Source: Flavobacteriales bacterium UBA4466
GTDB lineage: Bacteria; Bacteroidota; Bacteroidia; Flavobacteriales_D; Crocinitomicaceae
Direction of reading: 5' to 3'
DNA length: 64,000 bases
Assembly: GCA_905182335.1 (NCBI GenBank)
Contig: CAJJBE010000005.1
Span: 1-64,000 of the forward strand
Each line of letters begins with the position of its first letter. Positions within the stretch are counted from its first letter, which is position 1. Below the pieces are notes generated by a model. That model did no database searches. It was not told the DNA's origin and worked only from the letters and a program-made list of their open reading frames with translations. This document shows, piece by piece, positions 26,791 through 34,935 of the stretch. A program made the translations under genes and the position numbers.

Positions 26791-27747
26791 ATGAAAAAGA
26801 TTTTAATCATTGGGTCTTGTGGACAAATTGGAACTGAGCTTGTGTTGAACTTGAGGTCTAGGCATGGTGACAGTAACGTTTATGCTGCAGATTTACATGT
26901 AGATTGTCCGGTGAAATTATCTGGAGGACCCTATGTCCAAATGGATGTTTTGAAAAAAGAGGCTGTCCGTGATTTTATCATTTCTAAAAAAATTTCCGAA
27001 GTTTATTTACTAGCTGCCCTTTTAAGCGCAAAAGCAGAGAAAAATCCTGCATTTGCATGGGAATTAAATATGGACGGCTTATTTACTATTCTAGATTTAG
27101 CTAAAGAAGGATATATTGATAAAATTTTCTGGCCAAGTTCTATTGCTGTATTTGGACCAACAACTCCTCAAGAAAACACCCCTCAGTTAACAGTTATGGA
27201 GCCGTCAACTGTTTATGGTATTTCTAAACAAGCGGGCGAAAGATGGTGTGAATATTATCATAATCACTACGGTGTTGACGTAAGAAGTATACGTTATCCA
27301 GGCTTGATTTCTTATACAAGTTTACCGGGTGGTGGAACTACAGATTATGCGGTGGATATATTCTATCAAGCGAAATTAGGAAATGAATTCTCATGCTTCT
27401 TAGCGGATGACACAGTATTACCGATGATGTACATGGAAGATGCTATTCGCGCTACGCTAGAGCTTATGGATGTTCCAAAAGAAAGTGTTAAAATAAGATC
27501 GTCGTATAACTTGTCAGGATGCAGTTTTACGCCAAAAGAAATCTCAGAAGAAATCCAAAAACACATCCCTGAATTTAAAATTACGTATGCACCAGATTTT
27601 AGGCAAGCTATTGCGGATACCTGGCCTGGGTCTATTGATGATAGTTTCGCAAGATCAGATTGGGGATGGGGGGAGAAATACAATCTTGAAATGCTAGTGA
27701 ACGTAATGCTTGAAAACATAGATGTTTCAATGATATCAGATGCTTAA
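26791..27747 (+). CDS. L-threonine 3-dehydrogenase of the SDR/epimerase type
   Basis: 318 residues of the extended short-chain dehydrogenase family. The NAD-binding GSCGQIGTEL is at residues 8-17, and the catalytic Tyr-Lys is in STVYGISKQAGE (around 144-155), with FWPSSIAVFGP before it. The overall pattern (NMDGLFTILDLAKE, RYPGLISYTSLPGGGTTDYAVDIFY, MMYMEDAIRATLELM) is that of bacterial SDR-type threonine dehydrogenases, which oxidise threonine to 2-amino-3-ketobutyrate. It is divergent from hmgA and fits the local theme of amino acid breakdown. Confidence 0.88.
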   Translation: MKKILIIGSCGQIGTELVLNLRSRHGDSNVYAADLHVDCPVKLSGGPYVQMDVLKKEAVRDFIISKKISEVYLLAALLSAKAEKNPAFAWELNMDGLFTILDLAKEGYIDKIFWPSSIAVFGPTTPQENTPQLTVMEPSTVYGISKQAGERWCEYYHNHYGVDVRSIRYPGLISYTSLPGGGTTDYAVDIFYQAKLGNEFSCFLADDTVLPMMYMEDAIRATLELMDVPKESVKIRSSYNLSGCSFTPKEISEEIQKHIPEFKITYAPDFRQAIADTWPGSIDDSFARSDWGWGEKYNLEMLVNVMLENIDVSMISDA

Positions 27748-27866
27748 TAGCAGATGTTCATTTTGTTCTAATTACTTGTAGTAGCTTTATCGACGAAAAC
27801 ATTTAGATTAATTTTGTTTAGTCGTCTTCTTTTTCTATTTTCGTTTAGAACAGTTTACTCTCGATA

Positions 27867-27884
27867 TAGATAGATAGATAGATA
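27867..27884. repeat. TAGA tetranucleotide repeat, 4.5 copies
   Basis: TAGA is repeated four and a half times, ending 10 bases before the ATG of the MORN protein gene. Slippage here would change the spacing between any promoter or ribosome site and the start codon without touching the protein. Confidence 0.8.
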
Positions 27885-27894
27885 CTCAATACTG

Positions 27895-28764
27895 ATGGTG
27901 TTTAAAGCAATATTATTTTTCTCGTTTATTGGATTATTGATTACTCCGCTTGCATTTGCGTCAGTCGATCAGGGTGGCGATGTGAATAAAAAAGACAGCC
28001 AGGGTCTAAAACAAGGTTTTTGGGTTTATTACGGTAAAGACAGACCAAGATCAGGTTTCCCATCTGAAGGGAAAATTGAAGAGGGGTTGTACAAAGACGA
28101 TCGCAAAGATGGTGTGTGGACTAAATATTACAATGACGGCGTTACACCTAGGTTGAGAGGTGAGTATCACAATAACCGTCCAGGAGGACAATTCACAAAA
28201 AAATATCCTAACGGTAAAAATAGAGAGATAGGCACATTTTATCGAAACAAATATAAGAATTCTTTAAAAAGGTTTCATGAGAATGGTGTTCTTGAATACG
28301 AGGCTAATTATGATGAGTTAGGAAAAGAACAAGGTCAAGTTAAATATTCATATCCTAACGGTCATTTGGAATTTGTATATGAAGCTCAAAGTGGTGTACC
28401 AACAGGAAAGGCAGAACGATATTATGAAAATGGTGATATTAAAGAGGTCATATACTATGCTGCCGATGGTTCAATCGAAAAAAGTGAAGTGAAAGAAATG
28501 GTTCGCCCTACTGTAAATGTAGTAGAGTCAGTTGTTTCTAAAGATCCTGCTCCTATAGTGGTAAACCCAAGAACAAAAGGAGCAAAGTTCGAATCAAATG
28601 GATACAATAAGGTATACAATCTGAATGATGAGATTTGGCAAGATGGTGATTTTATAAGTGGTAGACTCTGGGATGGAAAAGTTTATGAGTATGATTCAGA
28701 TGGTATTCTTCTCAAAGTGAAGGTATTCAAAAAGGGTCTATATCATTCTGATGGACAACTTTAA
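27895..28764 (+). CDS. Secreted MORN-repeat (YwqK-like) protein
   Basis: 289 residues with a signal peptide (MVFKAILFFSFIGLLITPLAFA). It is followed by at least five MORN-like units of the form GxWxxYYxDG or KYPNGxxRxxG (EGLYKDDRKDGVWTKYYNDG, KKYPNGKNREIGTFY, RYYENGDIKEVIYY). Such repeats form beta hairpin arrays and are common in Bacteroidota exported proteins, often annotated as YwqK-type antitoxins, but no toxin gene is adjacent. The C-terminal part (KVYNLNDEIWQDGDF) is a variant of the same unit. Function unknown; envelope location likely. A strong bidirectional terminator follows. Confidence 0.8.
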   Translation: MVFKAILFFSFIGLLITPLAFASVDQGGDVNKKDSQGLKQGFWVYYGKDRPRSGFPSEGKIEEGLYKDDRKDGVWTKYYNDGVTPRLRGEYHNNRPGGQFTKKYPNGKNREIGTFYRNKYKNSLKRFHENGVLEYEANYDELGKEQGQVKYSYPNGHLEFVYEAQSGVPTGKAERYYENGDIKEVIYYAADGSIEKSEVKEMVRPTVNVVESVVSKDPAPIVVNPRTKGAKFESNGYNKVYNLNDEIWQDGDFISGRLWDGKVYEYDSDGILLKVKVFKKGLYHSDGQL

Positions 28765-28779
28765 TCAAACATAAATTGA

Positions 28780-28811
28780 AAAAAAAAAGCCCCAATCGGG
28801 GCTTTTTTTTG
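28780..28811 (+). terminator. Strong bidirectional terminator
   Basis: GCCCC (28789-28793) pairs with GGGGC (28798-28802) around AATC. The hairpin is flanked by A and T runs of eight or more, which extend the stem. It ends the MORN gene transcript, and the minus strand is equally able to terminate. Confidence 0.9.
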
Positions 28812-28907
28812 ACTGAACTTATGTTACTATATTTTTTAGCTTAAATAAGTGAAAGCCCCTTTTATTGAAGAGAACAGGCTGCGCTAAACAAATAACTATC
28901 AAACAAA

Positions 28908-29828
28908 ATGAAAAATGATACGACAAATATCGTGTTGCCCGATTTTTCAAAATCTCCACGCATTGATAAAGTAGGAGTAGAGGAACAAGTAGCTAAATTT
29001 CAGAAACGAAGTGTAAAGGCAGAAACGAAAAAACAAGGTCTAAGGATGGCTTTAAATATGATTGATTTGACTACGCTGGAAGGAAAAGATACTCCGGGAA
29101 AAGTGAAACAACTGTGCTACAAAGCACAACACGTGCATGATATTCTTCCAGGCCTTCCTAAAGTCGCTGCCGTATGTGTATACCCGTCAATGGTTGGTGT
29201 TTCTGTAAAAGCTCTTGCCGGATCGGGGGTTAAAGTCGCGTCTGTTTCAACCGCATTCCCAAGTGGTCAGTCCCCTCTATCGGTTAAACTAATGGATACG
29301 AAATTTGCTGTTTCTGAAGGAGCTGATGAAATTGATATGGTAATATCTAGAGGTAAATTCTTGTCAGGGGAATATAATTTTGTTTTCGATGAAATTGCAG
29401 TAATTAAAGAAGCTTGTGGTGAAGCTCGATTAAAAGTGATTTTAGAGACGGGAGAATTAGTTACGTTAGATAATGTAAGGCGCGCAAGTGATATTGCTAT
29501 GTATGCAGGAGCTGATTTCATTAAGACTTCTACGGGTAAGATTCAACCTGCTGCTACAATGCAAGTTACTTGTGTAATGTTAGAAGCTATTCGTGATTTC
29601 ATGGATACTACTGGAATAAAGGTTGGAATGAAACCAGCCGGAGGAATTTCAAATTCTAAATTAGCGCTGCATAATTTGGTTATGGTAAATGAAGTTTTAG
29701 GTTCAGAATGGCTTAGTAATGAATGGTTCCGATTTGGAGCAAGTAGTTTAGCGAATGATGTACTTATGCAAATCATTAAAACTGAAACAGGAGTTTATCA
29801 ATCATCTAATTACTTTTCAATAGATTAG
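28908..29828 (+). CDS. deoC: Deoxyribose-phosphate aldolase
   Basis: 306 residues of the long DeoC type. The Schiff-base lysine is Lys206 in GADFIKTSTGK. Other landmarks are MIDLTTLEG near residue 51, VCVYPSMVGV at 90 and GMKPAGGIS near 245. It splits 2-deoxyribose 5-phosphate into glyceraldehyde 3-phosphate and acetaldehyde. The next gene starts 2 bases after its stop and encodes an aldehyde dehydrogenase that would remove the acetaldehyde, so the operon logic is clear. Confidence 0.96.
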   Translation: MKNDTTNIVLPDFSKSPRIDKVGVEEQVAKFQKRSVKAETKKQGLRMALNMIDLTTLEGKDTPGKVKQLCYKAQHVHDILPGLPKVAAVCVYPSMVGVSVKALAGSGVKVASVSTAFPSGQSPLSVKLMDTKFAVSEGADEIDMVISRGKFLSGEYNFVFDEIAVIKEACGEARLKVILETGELVTLDNVRRASDIAMYAGADFIKTSTGKIQPAATMQVTCVMLEAIRDFMDTTGIKVGMKPAGGISNSKLALHNLVMVNEVLGSEWLSNEWFRFGASSLANDVLMQIIKTETGVYQSSNYFSID

Positions 29829-29830
29829 TT

Positions 29831-31300
29831 ATGGCAAAGCAAGGGAATAAAAAAAATAAAGCATTTTCATGGGATTATGCTCCTGCTTTGGAGGGGATAT
29901 CTCATCTCAATATAAAAGAAAAATACGATTTGTTTATCGATGGAAAATTTGTAAAACCTTCATCGTGTAAATATTTTGATACAATTAATCCAGCTACAGA
30001 AGAGCGCATTTCTCAGATAGCACATGGCTCAGAGATTGATGTTGATAAAGCGGTAAAAGCTGCAAGAAGAGCGTATGTAAATGTTTGGTCAAAAACATCT
30101 CCATCAGAGAGAGCAAAGTATATCTATCGTATTGCAAGATTAATGCAAGAACGTGCTCGTGAGTTAGCTGTTATTGAAACACTAGATTCAGGTAAAGTAA
30201 TCACGGAATCAAGAGATATCGATATTCCTCTAGCTTGTAATCATTTCTTCTATTACGCAGGATGGGCTGATAAATTAGAATATGCTTTTCCAAACAGAAA
30301 AGTAGAATCATTAGGTGTGGTTGGACAAATCACACCTTGGAACTTTCCGCTATTAATGGCTGCGTGGAAGATTGCTCCAGCATTGGCGGCAGGAAATACT
30401 GTTGTACTAAAGCCTGCTGAAACGACTTCGTTGACGGCTTTAAAGCTTGCGGAGATTATAAAGGATTCTGGATTACCAAATGGTGTTGTAAATATTATTA
30501 CTGGTTATGGAGACACGGGTGCTGCAATAGTAAATCATAAGGACATCAATAAAATTGCTTTTACTGGTTCAACTCAAGTTGGAAAGATAATTCAAAAATC
30601 AATCGCAGGGACTGATAAAAGAGTCACCTTAGAATTGGGAGGTAAATCAGCGAATATCATTTTAGATGATGCTCCTATTGATCAGGCTGTTGAAGGAATT
30701 GTAAATGGAATATTTTTTAATCAAGGCCATGTATGTTCCGCTGGGTCCAGATTATTTGTTCAGGAAGGCGTTGCAGACATTGTTATTAATAAGCTTAAGC
30801 GTAGAATGGATAAGTTGATTATTGGAGATCCATTAGATAAGAATACAGATGTTGGTGCTATCAATTCTAAAGAGCAGTTGAAGACGATTAATGACTATAT
30901 AAAGATTGGCAAGGATCAGGGGGCTAAAATACATCAGAGTTCAAGTAAAGCACCTAAGAAGGGGTATTACTGTGTTCCGACAATCTTTACAGATGTTGCT
31001 CAGTCAAATCGAATTGTCCAAGAAGAAATATTTGGACCCGTACTTACTGTGCAAACCTTTAGAACGATTGATGAGGTTATTCAAAAGGCGAATAACTCAC
31101 CATATGGTTTAGCCGCTGGGATATGGTCGGACAAAGGATCACGTGTTTTTAACTTGTCATCTAAATTAAAAGCAGGTGTTATTTGGGCAAATACATATAA
31201 TAAATTTGATCCTACATCTCCTTTTGGAGGCTATAAAGAGAGTGGGTTTGGACGTGAAGGCGGGCTTCATGGTTTAAGGGCTTATGTTAATTTAAAATAA
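29831..31300 (+). CDS. NAD-dependent aldehyde dehydrogenase (deoC-linked)
   Basis: 489 residues, a complete ALDH. It has the cofactor-binding GVVGQITPWNFPLLMAAWK and KPAETT, the catalytic Glu in TLELGGKSANI and the catalytic Cys in FNQGHVCSAGSRLF. The C-terminal SPFGGYKESGFGREGG is canonical. It likely oxidises acetaldehyde produced by DeoC. It is 2 bases from deoC and 2 bases from the next gene, in one operon. Substrate is inferred from context. Confidence 0.93.
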   Translation: MAKQGNKKNKAFSWDYAPALEGISHLNIKEKYDLFIDGKFVKPSSCKYFDTINPATEERISQIAHGSEIDVDKAVKAARRAYVNVWSKTSPSERAKYIYRIARLMQERARELAVIETLDSGKVITESRDIDIPLACNHFFYYAGWADKLEYAFPNRKVESLGVVGQITPWNFPLLMAAWKIAPALAAGNTVVLKPAETTSLTALKLAEIIKDSGLPNGVVNIITGYGDTGAAIVNHKDINKIAFTGSTQVGKIIQKSIAGTDKRVTLELGGKSANIILDDAPIDQAVEGIVNGIFFNQGHVCSAGSRLFVQEGVADIVINKLKRRMDKLIIGDPLDKNTDVGAINSKEQLKTINDYIKIGKDQGAKIHQSSSKAPKKGYYCVPTIFTDVAQSNRIVQEEIFGPVLTVQTFRTIDEVIQKANNSPYGLAAGIWSDKGSRVFNLSSKLKAGVIWANTYNKFDPTSPFGGYKESGFGREGGLHGLRAYVNLK

Positions 31301-31302
31301 GG

Positions 31303-32184
31303 ATGAAAAGATTAGAAGTTTTAAAAACATACAAAATATATATAGGAGGAAAGTTTCCTAGAACAGAATCTGGAAGATATTATACTCCTTTGAATAAGAA
31401 AGGCGAACAGCTAGCTAGTGTCTCCCAATCATCAAGAAAGGATGTTAGAAATGCTGTTGTTGCCGCAAGAAAAGCATTTGGAGGATGGTCTGAGCGTGCT
31501 GCATTTAATCGTGGACAAATTTTATATCGAATTGCAGAAATACTTGAAGGCCGAAAATTGCAATTTATTGAAGAATTAATTTTTCAAGGTTCTTCTAAAT
31601 CAAATGCTGAAAAAGAAGTTAACGTTTCTATTGATCGCTTTATTTATTATGCAGGATGGTGTGATAAATATTCTCAAATATTAGGCTCAGTTAACCCTGT
31701 TGCTTCTTCACATTTCAATTTTTCAGTCCCTGAAGCTACAGGAGTAGTGGGTGTTATTACTGACCAAACAAGTTCGCTAATAGGACTGGTGTCATTAGTT
31801 GCTCCAATAATAGCGGGAGGAAATACATGTATCGTTCTAGCGTCAGAAAGTAAGCCATTATGTGCAATTACATTTGCTGAAGTATTAAATTCCTCAGATG
31901 TCCCAGATGGAGTTGTTAATATTTTAACAGGGTCTCAGGAGGAGATGATTGAACCACTAACAACTCATATGGATGTTAATGCGATGTCTTATAGTGGTAT
32001 ATCAAAGAATTTTGAAAAACAATTAAAGGAAAGCTCAGCTTTAAATTTAAAGCGAGTTTCTATCTATTCAAAGGATTGGATAAAATCTGACAATCAAGAT
32101 TTATATATGATTGCAGATTTCCAGGAGATAAAAACAACATGGCATCCAATTGAGAATATTGGGGGTTCCTCTTCTTTCTACTAA
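31303..32184 (+). CDS. Half-length aldehyde dehydrogenase homologue lacking the catalytic domain
   Basis: 293 residues, starting 2 bases after the previous ALDH. It aligns with the N-terminal, cofactor-binding part only: YKIYIGGKFPRTESGRYY, RFIYYAGWCDKYSQ and GVVGVITDQTSSLIGLVSLVAPIIAGG. The LKPAETT stretch is replaced by VLASESKP, and there is no catalytic Cys motif or the GGYKESGFG end. The frame is clean and the tail (WHPIENIGGSSSFY) looks like a natural ending, so this is a shortened protein rather than a frameshift. Its role may be structural or regulatory partner of the neighbour. Enzymatic activity is unlikely. Confidence 0.85.
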   Translation: MKRLEVLKTYKIYIGGKFPRTESGRYYTPLNKKGEQLASVSQSSRKDVRNAVVAARKAFGGWSERAAFNRGQILYRIAEILEGRKLQFIEELIFQGSSKSNAEKEVNVSIDRFIYYAGWCDKYSQILGSVNPVASSHFNFSVPEATGVVGVITDQTSSLIGLVSLVAPIIAGGNTCIVLASESKPLCAITFAEVLNSSDVPDGVVNILTGSQEEMIEPLTTHMDVNAMSYSGISKNFEKQLKESSALNLKRVSIYSKDWIKSDNQDLYMIADFQEIKTTWHPIENIGGSSSFY

Positions 32185-32252
32185 ACATAATTAGGCTTTT
32201 GCCTTGTATTTATAATTGCACTATATTTGATTTAAAATTAAAAACAAAAGTT

Positions 32253-32873
32253 ATGAAGAATTTTACTCTATTAAGTCTTATCATTTTAGTTTCAGTAAAG
32301 TGTTTAGGCCAAACTACGCATACAGTTAACTCCGGAAGTTTTTATTATACACCTGCTTCATTAACTATTGATGTTGGAGATTCAGTTGTTTGGATTAATG
32401 ATGGAGGTTTTCATGATGTTAATGGTGCGAATAATTCTATTACTAATGAGCCTTATAATAATCCTGTAATATTTAATTCTGACGCAACGAATGATATTGA
32501 TGCAGTGATTTTTTCTTTTAAATTTAATGTCCCTGGAGTTTATAATTATGACTGCTCAATCGGAGAACATGCAGCGAGTGGCATGACAGGTCTAGTTATA
32601 GTTGAGGCACCTTTAAATAGTATAAATGAGATAATATCTAAAGATATTTATATTTATCCAGTTCCAGTTAACGATGTGATAAATATCCACGGAATTGAGT
32701 CACTCAAAAATATTAAATCGCTAGATATTTTATCACTTGAAGGAAATAAAGTGTTAACATTTGAAAATAGTTCTTATTCATATGATATTTCCTCACTTAG
32801 TGATGGTGTTTACTTTTTTGTAATAGAGTACGGTAATTCAGAAAAGGAGACTATCAAGTTTTTAGTGAAATAA
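32253..32873 (+). CDS. Secreted cupredoxin with type IX secretion C-terminal sorting domain
   Basis: 206 residues from ATG 32253 with signal peptide MKNFTLLSLIILVSVKCLGQ. Residues 25-117 are a plastocyanin-like copper domain. All four type 1 copper ligands are visible: His54 in GGFHDVNG, Cys101, His106 and Met111 in YDCSIGEHAASGM. Residues 130-206 are a T9SS type A sorting domain (SKDIYIYPVPVNDVINI, LEGNKVL, LSDGVYFFVIE), which sends the protein across the outer membrane. It is probably an extracellular electron carrier or copper protein. The earlier in-frame start at 32199 has no signal peptide. Confidence 0.9.
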   Translation: MKNFTLLSLIILVSVKCLGQTTHTVNSGSFYYTPASLTIDVGDSVVWINDGGFHDVNGANNSITNEPYNNPVIFNSDATNDIDAVIFSFKFNVPGVYNYDCSIGEHAASGMTGLVIVEAPLNSINEIISKDIYIYPVPVNDVINIHGIESLKNIKSLDILSLEGNKVLTFENSSYSYDISSLSDGVYFFVIEYGNSEKETIKFLVK

Positions 32874-32976
32874 AGTTTCAAATATACTCCTAGCAATCAA
32901 CTACTATTATTTTATTGAATCATCAATTTATTAGAAAAAAAGCGATTAAGTTTTTTATTAAAGAATATGTTAACAC

Positions 32977-33011
32977 AAAAAAACCGCACATGAAAATGTG
33001 CGGTTTTTTTT
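32977..33011 (-). terminator. Terminator at the end of the dead tonB paralogue (works both ways)
   Basis: CCGCACAT (32984-32991) pairs with ATGTGCGG (32996-33003) around GAAA, with an A run on one side and a T run on the other. It ends directly at the decayed tonB reading frame on the minus strand and could also end the cupredoxin transcript on the plus strand. Confidence 0.85.
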
Positions 33012-33214
33012 ATGGGTTGCTACTATACAATTCAAGGTTCATTGGTAAGCGAAAGCTTAATCTAGTATTTAGCTTTTTTACTTCTGTGGTTTTCTATTTT
33101 GGCATTTTACGAATTACCATTGCTTCTATATCGATTTCTGTAATTATTCTTCTCTCTATTTTAATAATACATAACTTGTTAATTAATGAAATGATTGAAA
33201 ATATTAATTTTTAG
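33010..33214 (-). pseudogene. Remnant of a second TonB C-terminal domain
   Basis: The minus strand from about 33210 to stop 33010-33012 reads FSIISLINKLCIIKIERRI, then TEIDIEAMVIRKMPK, a TAG, and KKLNTRLSFRLPMNLEL. This is the TonB C-terminal pattern: GxIxxIKIxRG..ld.EA..viRKMPKW...G....tRf.LPinf. The stop replaces the W of MPKW by a single base (TGG to TAG), and the upstream part is gone. It lies downstream of the intact tonB and in the same orientation, so it is a dead tandem duplicate. It occupies the otherwise gene-free stretch between 32874 and 33336. Confidence 0.72.
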
Positions 33215-33283
33215 CTGCTCGCTACTTTACTTTTTTTTGGATTCATAATCGATTATAAAACAAACTAAATGCCAAAGTTTAAA

Positions 33284-33317
33284 GTAAAAAAAAACCGTGA
33301 ACATGTTCACGGTTTTT
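33284..33317 (-). terminator. Terminator of the tonB gene
   Basis: CCGTGAACATGTTCACGG (33295-33312) is a perfect palindrome. On the minus strand it is followed by a run of T (complement of 33286-33294). It begins 20 bases after the tonB stop. Confidence 0.88.
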
Positions 33318-33336
33318 AAATACTTTATAAGGTATT

Positions 33337-33996
33337 CTAATTCAATGTAAAATTAATTGGAAGCCTACATCGAGTCCTTACTTTTCGTCCTCTAGCTTCA
33401 CCAGCTGTCCATTTTGGCATTTTACGCAATAAGCGTTTTGCTTCACGGTCTAAGTCTACGCTTACACCTCTTTCTATTTTAACCCCTCCAATAGATCCGT
33501 TTGATTCTACAACGAAAGAAAGGTAAACACGACCTTGTTCATTCATTTCAATGGCAGTCTGAGGGTATTGTACGTTTTCTCCTATCCACTTTTGCATTGC
33601 TGCAGCTCCTCCAGGGAAACCAGCCTCAACATCAGGGAAATCAATGATTTCTTCTTCTACAACCACTTCTTCTTTTCCAAAATCAACAGGGGGAGGGGTT
33701 TGCACTACTGGAGTTGGTTCCACTTCTGTATTTTCCTCCTCAACAATCTCTTCAGTTACCGGTGGTGGAACATCTACTGCTGGCGGCGGCGGCGGCGGTG
33801 CGTCTTGGTCCTTCACGTCCTGCATAAACTGTATATCAGCCGAATTCGTGCCTATATCAGCTTTTAATTCGCGTTGTATACCTTGTTGATATGAGAAAGA
33901 AGCTAAAACAATACTACCTACAAACAATAACCCCATAAGTGTAATGGGTAAACGTAAATTTTCAATGTTTGCTCGTTCACTTTTCTTTAAGTCCAT
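33337..33996 (-). CDS. tonB: TonB-family energy transducer
   Basis: 219 residues. It has a short cytoplasmic part, one membrane segment at about residues 17-35 (ITLMGLLFVGSIVLASF), then a proline- and glutamate-rich spacer (APPPPPPAVDVPPPVTEE and later PTPVVQTPPPVDFG) and the globular C-terminus from about 125 (FPGGAAAMQKWIGENVQYP, VERGVSVDLDREAKRLLRKMPKW). TonB carries proton-motive energy to outer membrane receptors. The ExbB/ExbD partners are not in this window, and a dead paralogue of its C-terminus lies downstream. Confidence 0.93.
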   Translation of the reverse strand: MDLKKSERANIENLRLPITLMGLLFVGSIVLASFSYQQGIQRELKADIGTNSADIQFMQDVKDQDAPPPPPPAVDVPPPVTEEIVEEENTEVEPTPVVQTPPPVDFGKEEVVVEEEIIDFPDVEAGFPGGAAAMQKWIGENVQYPQTAIEMNEQGRVYLSFVVESNGSIGGVKIERGVSVDLDREAKRLLRKMPKWTAGEARGRKVRTRCRLPINFTLN

Positions 33997-34059
33997 AATT
34001 ATTAGTAGAATTAGTACGTAAATATATTAATTTAAGCTTACAAAATCTATACCAAAAAC

Positions 34060-34437
34060 TCAATAATATGAGCGATACAATATCCGAAATGTCAATATGC
34101 CTAAACATGATCCAATAAGATCAAAAACTAAGTTCCAATAACTAAATGAAGCTGAAACAGCTGTCAAATAGATCATTGTTTCTGACAATAAGGTTAAAAT
34201 CACTGCTGCTAAAAAGGTTAATGCAACTGCTTTTCTTCGCAACAGCTCGCTCTTTGCCTGTTTCTTACATGCAATAATCCATATATTCACAAAACCCAAG
34301 AAAAGAGCAAAGTGAACTATAGACCTAGCGGGAATGCATTCAAAGAATACGTTGTCATTGTCTTTTACCGGGGTAAGAAACAAGAAGAACATGGCGCCAA
34401 TCCAAACAAGCCCTAAGAAAAATATACGGATATTCAA
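34060..34437 (-). CDS. VanZ family membrane protein
   Basis: 125 residues with four predicted membrane segments (6-22, 40-58, 70-88, 100-117). The VanZ-type pattern is visible: LFLTPVKDNDN after the first segment, IVHFALFLGF (conserved His-Phe), ETMIYLTAVSASFSYWNLVFDLIGSCLGI (conserved D). No function is firmly known for the family. It starts 12 bases after the gcvH stop on the same strand and is probably transcribed with it. Confidence 0.82.
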   Translation of the reverse strand: MNIRIFFLGLVWIGAMFFLFLTPVKDNDNVFFECIPARSIVHFALFLGFVNIWIIACKKQAKSELLRRKAVALTFLAAVILTLLSETMIYLTAVSASFSYWNLVFDLIGSCLGILTFRILYRSYY

Positions 34438-34448
34438 CTATTCAGAAT

Positions 34449-34826
34449 TTAACCAATCAATGTATTGTAGGCAGCTGCATCAAGTAGACTTGAAACTTCG
34501 TCTAACTTTGACATCTTGATTTTAATCATCCATCCTTCGTTATAAGCATCAGAGTTTACCGTTTCTGGACTAGAATCCAAGCCTTCATTAAAAGCTATGA
34601 TTTCACCTGATAAGGGCATAAACAAGTCAGAAACTGTTTTTACGGCTTCGACAGATCCGAAAACTTCTTCGATATCTAAAGTTTCTCCTTCAGTTTCGAT
34701 TTCAACATATACGATGTCTCCAAGTTCACCTTGTGCAAAATCAGTAATACCTACTGTTGCTATATTACCATCAATACTAACCCACTCGTGGTCTTTTGTA
34801 TAATTAAGATTTTCTGGAATATTCAT
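34449..34826 (-). CDS. gcvH: Glycine cleavage system H protein
   Basis: 125 residues. The lipoyl-bearing lysine is Lys63 in GSVEAVKTVSDLFMP, preceded by the conserved GELGDIVYVEI. The ending NSDAYNEGWMIKIK is typical. It shuttles the aminomethyl group between the P, T and L proteins when glycine is broken down to CO2, ammonia and a one-carbon unit. The other gcv genes are elsewhere. vanZ follows it closely. Confidence 0.96.
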   Translation of the reverse strand: MNIPENLNYTKDHEWVSIDGNIATVGITDFAQGELGDIVYVEIETEGETLDIEEVFGSVEAVKTVSDLFMPLSGEIIAFNEGLDSSPETVNSDAYNEGWMIKIKMSKLDEVSSLLDAAAYNTLIG

Positions 34827-34935
34827 TTTTATAATTTTTATTCCAACAAATTTAAAATTTTTAGTTACTCTTTATAGCTCTTTTACACTTTTGTTCTAAA
34901 CAATTTTGTAATCTTTTTAACTAAGTTTGTTTTGC

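Noticed and set aside
27895-28764. MORN protein as an antitoxin
   Set aside because: It has a signal peptide and no toxin gene is adjacent, so the database-style antitoxin label has no support here.
32915-33214. Plus-strand frame of 99 codons
   Set aside because: It runs straight through a terminator hairpin (32984-33003) and is the complement of the dead tonB copy, so it is a chance frame.
33535-33889. Two plus-strand frames rich in Ser/Thr/Gly and Arg inside tonB
   Set aside because: They are antisense to the proline-glutamate spacer of the intact tonB gene, where stops are naturally rare.
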